A DNA stretch of 64,000 nt from Neopestalotiopsis rosae. Lineage: Eukaryota > Ascomycota > Sordariomycetes > Amphisphaeriales > Sporocadaceae. The position numbers were made by a program, and so were the translations under genes. This document shows positions 58,087 through 64,000 of the stretch, one piece after another. Under the pieces are notes generated by a model. That model was not told where the DNA came from. It saw nothing but the letters and a program-made list of their open reading frames with translations, and searched no databases. The first letter of the stretch is position 1; every line of letters begins with the position of its first letter. Location of the stretch: NCBI GenBank assembly GCA_023078685.1, contig JALGAS010000002.1, forward strand, positions 7,440,001 to 7,504,000. Direction: 5' to 3'.

Positions 58087-59752
58087 ATGATGGAATACGC
58101 TGCTGCCACAGATGCAGCCATCCTTCGACCCGCAGCCCCAGAACCTACAAGCTCTGAGGATCCACAGACAACGGCACTCATCGACCTGGAGCGTCTTGGC
58201 CGGGAACGTCCTGCTTCGCTTCCACACTTGTTCAGCGAGATTGGGTTTGTCATTAGCGCCGTAGGGTCGTTGATGATGAGTGAATATTTCATCAGCGGCT
58301 TCAATGTGGTATTACCACAGATATCAGAAGCTCTGGACATAGCCGACTCACTTCGTACTTGGCCTGCAGGAGTTATCAGCTTGACGACAGCTGCACTCCT
58401 TCTTCCTTTTGCTCGGTTGGGCGATCAATACGGCGCCCGAACGATATACCTTGGCGGCCATACTTGGTTACTGCTGTGGTCGATAGTCTGCGGCTTCAGC
58501 CAGAACTACATTGTGCTCGTTGTTTACCGAGCAATGCAGGGCATTGGTGTGGGTGCCTTCATGCCCAACAGCATTACAATATTATCCAACACCTATCGAC
58601 CAGGACCTCGCAAGAACATGGTCTTTGCGCTCTACGGCGCCATGGGTTGCTTGGGCTTTTATTTTGGGATCCTGATGGCCGGTATCTGCGCACAGCTACT
58701 GAATTGGAACTGGTTCTTTTGGATTGGAACCTTTTTCGAGGCAGTGGTGCTGAGCTGTGGTTGGCTCACTGTTCCAAAGACTTTCGGGACAGGCGATCCT
58801 ACTGTTCGCATGGACTGGTACGGCTTGATTACTATTGTTCCGGGACTTTGCTTGACAATCTTTGCTTTGACCGACGGAGGCCATGCTCCTCATGCATGGA
58901 ATACACCATACATTTATACAACCTTCGTCGTCGGCGGACTGTTCATATGTGCAGCTGTTTACGTGGAAGGCTGGTGCTCAGAGCAGCCACTGCTACCGGG
59001 CGAGCTTTTTCGGACGAGATATATGCGGCGAATCACGTTTGCTTTGTTGTGCGCCTATGGAGTGTTTGGTTTGATACTCTTCTATGGCACATTCTAGTAA
59101 GTACGACCTCGCAGTCTGGCCTAGAGCGTTGTGAATTTTAACGACAGTCACCAGTTTCGAAACAGTGCTTGGCACGACCCCGATACAGACTGCGTTGTGG
59201 TTTACACCTTTGGCTGGGGGCGGCTTTTTACTCGCCCTCGCGGGAGGGTTCATCCTACACTTAGTCTCTGGAAGAATACTATTGATGATTGGTGGTATCA
59301 CATTCGTACCCTCGGCACTTCTATTAGCCTTGATACCTCAGCAGTCGACTTCAGGCCAGCCATCACAGGCATTCATATACTGGGCTTATATATTTCCGGC
59401 CATGGTGTGCGCGACTCTGGGAGTGGATATCATGTTCAATGTAACCAATGTATTCATCACCACGTCCATGCCAATTCGCCTTCAAGCAGCTGCCGGTGGC
59501 CTTATCACCAGCCTCTTATACCTGGGTATTACGTTATGGCTCGGGGTGGCTGAACTCGCAATTTCGACGAAAATACAGTATCGGGGTGGGTCAGACAATG
59601 TTACTTCGCGAGAACAGTACCAAATTGGTTTTTGGCTGGCTACTGGTCTTGCGATCACATCCGCGCTGATATTCGCGACGGTGAAAATCGGAACTGCGTC
59701 ATCTGGTCTGACGGCAGATGAAAAGAATGGAAGAGATGACGTGCAGAGATGA
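58087..59752 (+). CDS. MFS exporter (DHA2-type, ATR1-like)
   Basis: 535-aa multidrug-type proton antiporter with about fourteen hydrophobic segments. Exons are 58087-59096 and 59155-59752. The motif FARLGDQYGARTIYLGG after the second helix is the MFS motif-A region, and GIGVGAFMPNSITILSNTY contains the antiporter-type motif. The overall pattern matches yeast Atr1 (aminotriazole and boron export) and related fungal exporters. Hydrophilic N-terminal tail of about 50 residues; short acidic C-terminal tail. Start taken at the ATGATG pair; the frame continues upstream without a further ATG. Shares a promoter with a Zn2Cys6 gene. The exported compound is unknown. Confidence 0.92.
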
Positions 59753-62549
59753 GTATTGCTCTCGGCTTGACAAGTCGATTAGTGGCGAAAACCATCCCGA
59801 TCTTGTCTTAGAGAAGCCACTATTCACTAGCATTCTACCCATTTCAATTGATTTTGACTCATTCTATTATTGTTCTGGTGCCCGAACGTTTTTGTACGTT
59901 ACCCTCAACTTTGGAAGTGCAAAGTTACACGGATTGTCTATTGAAAAAGAGTTGTTTTCACATTCCTCTTTTTTTTTCTCATTTTCTTATTTTCGTCTCT
60001 CGTCCCAAATCGATCACCCAGGCGTTGATAACGTAGTCGAAGGTTCTAAATGCTATGCGGAGGGAGAAAGGATTAGAATAACGGTAGATGTGATAAGAGA
60101 AACTAAATTCCTGTTCTCCGGATGACGTAGATCAATTACACGCGCGCATTCGTGTTTTCGGATTCAAAAAGTATGCGCTTTATTGTAGATAGCCTCACTT
60201 GGCCTTTATGGAGGAGACAATCAACAATGTTTTCACAGGGATCACTGCTTGTTGCGTCTGCCATGTGGAGATAGGTTTGTAAGAATCGCCATGTGCCACC
60301 ATGTGATTCAGAATGAACTATCCGTACGATTGGTGGGTGAGCGATTCTCGTGAAAAGCCCGCTTCTTGGCGTCCGGAATTGTTGTCTTTCACCAATCATG
60401 GCTTATCAGATCTTGTCCGTGACCGTCCGGACACAAAAGTGGTCCTCTTGCGCCGTGATTCGACACCGGATCGGTCGGCCGAACTGTGGGTAATCACGAT
60501 GGAACAATGTCTGGAAGGCAGTGAAGGAACAGGATGCATCCGACTCCCGCACCGACTGCCGCCGCGTTCCGAAGAGACGCCCGACAACCGACATCGTGCA
60601 GGAGACCACCCAACCCACCCCACTACTCCTGCGTCGGGATGATCCACATCACGCAATATACTGCAGATCATGTATAAGAACCCTGGGTAGTTTGACGCAT
60701 AATTCTCCCAACGGGTAAGCGTCAAGTTATGTAAGTCTCCCGGGATGTGAGCAACTCTGTCGGCGGTGCGGCAGGTCGCGGTAGAGGTGTCACGTTAGAT
60801 GCCGACAGCCTGGGCGCCGCGACATCATACAAGCATGTAGGCGTGAGCAGCAATGAAGATGAGCATGTCGAGATGGAATGCGAAAGTAACAGAGACGACG
60901 CAGGGGAAAAGAAAACCCCCGCCCACGTTTAAGCTTGTATTATGTGACAGTAGTGCGATGAATGTATCAAATCAAAGTTTGCACATTTGGCCTGTGAGGA
61001 GCTCGCCTGGATATATAGGCATGAAAGCAAGTACCGAGCGGAACATATAGCTTGTGACAGGGTTAACGTGAGGCTTCGAGCAGGCTGTAATCTAAAATTG
61101 CGCAAGTCATTTCGTGTCTTGGCCATCACGACATTTGAGCTTGCAATGGCAGCATCTCAATTGAACGCGTTTGACAGGTCTGTGTTATGTCGGTGTGTGA
61201 TACAAGACCCGCGCCAACTCTCAGGGCCAGAGCTAACGGTCTTCCAAGGTTTCGTAGTCCGTCTTGTCCCGCGTTCATGAATGAGCCAACCCCGCGATGT
61301 AGGGTACCTGGGCATTTCAAGTTGCCCCCATGCAAACGACTAGGTTAGTATCGTCGATTTCCCCATGGGCTTGACCAGCATTACAGTAATGAGGCACGTT
61401 CATGATTGCAATTCGATCAGCTAGTTCAAGCCCTCGTGAACATTTAAAAACAAGTTTGAATCCACTGAACGATTGAGCGGCGTACGACTTGAGATGCAGG
61501 ACCGGAGGATCTGTCCGATCCCTGAGCTCACTCACACGTCAGCCGGAATTGGTACCTACTGTACCCTACGTACGTGCCTCGGAATCATCATGCTGTCTAC
61601 TAGAACACGTGCCTCTGGCCTGACGCTGTCATCCCATCGCATGTATAGAGGAATGTCGCCGGGATACTGGCGGCGTACACAGTAGACGACTTTGCTGGTC
61701 CTGCTCACCTCTGTAAAGAATGCCCCGATAATGCAACCCTTCAGAAATGGGAAATGGGTCGTCAAGGTCCGGGATCGCTGATTGACAATGGGCACAATCG
61801 TGGGATGGGCCGACGAGACCGAAAGAAGACTGCGCCCAATTGCGGCTTGCTAGCAGCCATAATGCGCTATATTGTGTCTAGTGTAGTCCTGTACAGGTAA
61901 TACTTGGTATTCTGCACACATTGCAGACAGAACTCCGGCAACGGTGCGCTAATGAAATCCCCCAATGCCATGCCCGTACCGAATGAGTGATGCAAATTTG
62001 TCCGCAGATGATGCGATGGGTCCCAATCCAGTAGGTTCTTGATCGGAGCAGTCCAGGGTTGTAGCTTGTCCGTTTTTAGTGGATAAAAGGCAGAGGGACG
62101 CACCTCCAACCACTGAAAAGCGTCGAATCACAGTGGCTGACTCGTCTCGGCGGCCCCCCAGGCCTGAGCTTTAGCCTTGCTCGACCACTGGGCTCATCCT
62201 CGCTCGGATCTTTGCTCTCGGATTCTTTTTCTGGTGGGAAGCCTTTCCACGTGGATAACAAAGCGACTTGTTTTCTTTTGTGCGTGCGAGTGTGGTGTAT
62301 CGATCGATGTATGTGGTGTATTAGGTTGTGTTGGAGCGTCTCCGTCCTACTGTCGCCCCGCGCGGTCTTGAGTCCTGACCACCTTTTAGTCGCCGACTTT
62401 CATCCCCGTCGAATCATTATTGTTATTTTATTGATGACTGTTCCGGGGGTCTGGTTTCCTAGTTTGTTGCACTAGTGGGATGCGTCGCCGTAAACCTTTT
62501 GTCCCGCTTTGCCTTTGAGACAGGCTGTGTCTTTGCTTGCAGAACAGTC
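59753..62549. other. Intergenic region (2.8 kb)
   Basis: No supported gene; frames reach only about 135 codons and have no domain. T-rich stretches occur near 59,966-59,998. The right 400 bp are TG/TC-rich and are likely the promoter and leader of the double zinc-cluster regulator. Confidence 0.45.
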
Positions 62550-64000
62550 ATGGAGATGGAAGACATGAGTCTCGAGGTAGCCGAGAAGGACACGGCGGCA
62601 GAGATCGCCGCTGAGGCTGCCGTGGCCGATCCGGCCAACCGGCCTGCAAAACGCTCATCAAACACACGGGTATGTCCAGAGTCTTTATTACTACTTCATG
62701 ATACCCTTGACCGCGCACAATGCGCATCTCCGCTACCTAATGAATGGCGTGCTCACTATTGACTATTCAAGACCTGCCAACCATGTCGCTTGAGAAAAGT
62801 GAAGTGCCTCATTGGCGACGGGACGTCGTGCGCCAATTGTGAGCGTCTGGGGTTTACATGCTCATTCGCCGACACTTCTCCTCAAGGTGACGGCGAAAAC
62901 ACCCAGGTTTCTCTGCCGCGACGGCGAGTGCGACTCGCCTGCATCAATTGCCACTCGAGGAAAGCGCGCTGCAGCGGCGAGACGCCGACTTGTGCGAGAT
63001 GCCAATCTCAGGGCATCGAGTGTGTCTATCGCCCGACAAAACGGTCGGGAGCCGTGGCAGGACAGGCGGGCAATTCCGATCATGAGTCCGTCTCTTCAGA
63101 GCCACCCGAGAAGAGAAGAATGACAAATGAAGATGCATGCGCGAGGAATGGGCGACTTGGGAACAACGACAATGCTGGTATGGCTGTAGGATACAACTCC
63201 TGGCCACCAAATCACGAACCGTTAGCAGACTTCAACAAAGTTGTTCATCAGCGCAATGTGCTAATTAGCAATATAGGAGTATTGTCTTTCCTGACGAAAC
63301 CATCATCACAAGGACATTCAACAACTTCTTCCGTCACATACATCACGTGCCGGTTTTCTCCTTCCTACATCGGGCGTCGCTCATGCAGCGGTATCACGCC
63401 GGGATGATGGACAAGCCACTCTTACTGGCGCTGGTCGGTATCACATCCTTACTCACAGATCTAGGGCCAGGGATGAGGGAATATGGAACCAAGTGCATTG
63501 ATGAGTGCCAGAGGATGATTTTGGCTGATCTGGAAAACCCGTCCACAATTAAGATACAAGCCTTGGTTTTCATCATGAAGCATCGAATGCTCAATCGTCG
63601 TTTCACTGCAGCATTCATGTTGGCATCCTTGGCCGGACGATTCGCCTATGCGCTCCGATTGAATTATGAGAATCCCAACCTCTGCTTTCTTGCTAGGGAA
63701 TCTCGAAGACGATTGATGTGGGCATTTCTAACGATTGATTCCGGCATCAACGGAGGCTACCCCGACTTTACGCTACTACCATCCGAAGCTCTTCACATAC
63801 AATTACCATGCAACGAGCGTAATTTCGAATTTGATCTTCCTCAGGTTACTGGGCATCTAAAGCCGATTCCTACGACTCCATTTCCTGACGATGTTGGGTC
63901 TCTGGCGCTTCACGTTCGATTACTATGGATCAGGAGTCGGATACTCTACTGCACCAAAAATGTGATCGCTATGCCCGAAACCGAATTGGCGGAACTGCCA
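62550..64000 (+). CDS. Transcription factor with two tandem Zn2Cys6 clusters (3' end cut by window)
   Basis: Partial model: exons 62550-62669, 62772-63220 and 63277 to the window edge, still open at 64,000; at least 430 aa. After an acidic 40-residue start, the first cluster has Cys42, 45, 52, 60, 63 and 70; a 26-residue linker follows; the second has Cys97, 100, 107, 114, 117 and 124. Both show the basic RLRKVK / HSRKAR helix. A polar region with a PEKRR basic patch may hold a nuclear signal. From about residue 195 the fungal_trans-type helical domain begins (SFLHRASLMQRY, then FALRL-like and RRRLMWAFLTID). The second intron's GTTAGC donor is weak and chosen because it alone keeps the frame. 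Most family members have one cluster. Confidence 0.85.

Noticed and set aside
58359..59141. 260-codon plus-strand frame
   Set aside because: Alternative frame inside the MFS exporter; Cys/Arg/His-rich composition typical of a shadow frame.
1..64000. CRISPR arrays, prophage, IS elements, bacterial operons
   Set aside because: The window is eukaryotic (spliced introns, fungal families); no regularly spaced repeats, terminal inverted repeats or transposase genes were seen.

Overview
The window is nuclear DNA of a filamentous ascomycete. Most genes carry short introns of about 45-120 bp with GT...AG ends and CTAAC/CTGAC-like branch sites. The gene set is fungal: two Zn2Cys6 regulators, yeast-type amino-acid permeases, a BLI-3 homologue, an AA9 lytic polysaccharide monooxygenase (LPMO) and a GH6 cellobiohydrolase with a CBM1. 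Secreted cellulases together with the BLI-3 and cyanamide-hydratase homologues suggest a saprotrophic or plant-associated Sordariomycete, possibly Hypocreales; that is inference. I built 21 protein-coding models and one tRNA gene. Exon joins were chosen by hand from splice sites and reading-frame continuity, and every complete model closes in frame.

Layout. 0-12.3 kb: ammonium transporter (-), a 5.6-kb stretch without a convincing gene, an OCRL-like inositol polyphosphate 5-phosphatase with ASH/RhoGAP-like C-terminus (-), and divergently the decapping subunit DCP1 (+). 15.7-21 kb: amino-acid permease (+), BLI-3-like flavin-fold protein (+), fasciclin GPI-type surface protein (-). 23.9-33 kb: AA9 LPMO (+), a small three-TM protein split over two short exons (+), class II aldolase (+), berberine-bridge-type flavoprotein (-), cyanamide-hydratase-like HD protein (-). 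The last three enzymes sit together and look like a small metabolic group.

33.5-46.5 kb: AP-2 mu subunit (-), CBM1-GH6 cellobiohydrolase (+), a phosphatidylserine-decarboxylase-like enzyme resembling the PsiD amino-acid decarboxylases and carrying a GC-AG intron (+), an unusual mitochondrial-carrier-family protein (+), and a type-B carboxylesterase with an extra Cys-containing N-terminal module (+). 48-51.5 kb: second amino-acid permease (+) and a Gfo/Idh/MocA dehydrogenase (-). 54.7 kb: tRNA-Lys(CTT). 55.8-59.8 kb: a Zn2Cys6 regulator and a DHA2-type MFS exporter transcribed divergently from a 589-bp promoter. 62.5 kb to the right edge: a regulator with two tandem Zn2Cys6 clusters, cut off by the window end.

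Together the genes cover nitrogen uptake (ammonium and amino acids), cellulose attack (LPMO plus exo-cellulase), housekeeping trafficking and RNA turnover (AP-2, 5-phosphatase, DCP1), and accessory metabolism with its own regulators and exporter. The best candidates for something undescribed are the aldolase/flavoprotein/HD-hydratase group with its neighbouring three-TM gene, the PsiD-like decarboxylase, and the double-zinc-cluster regulator.
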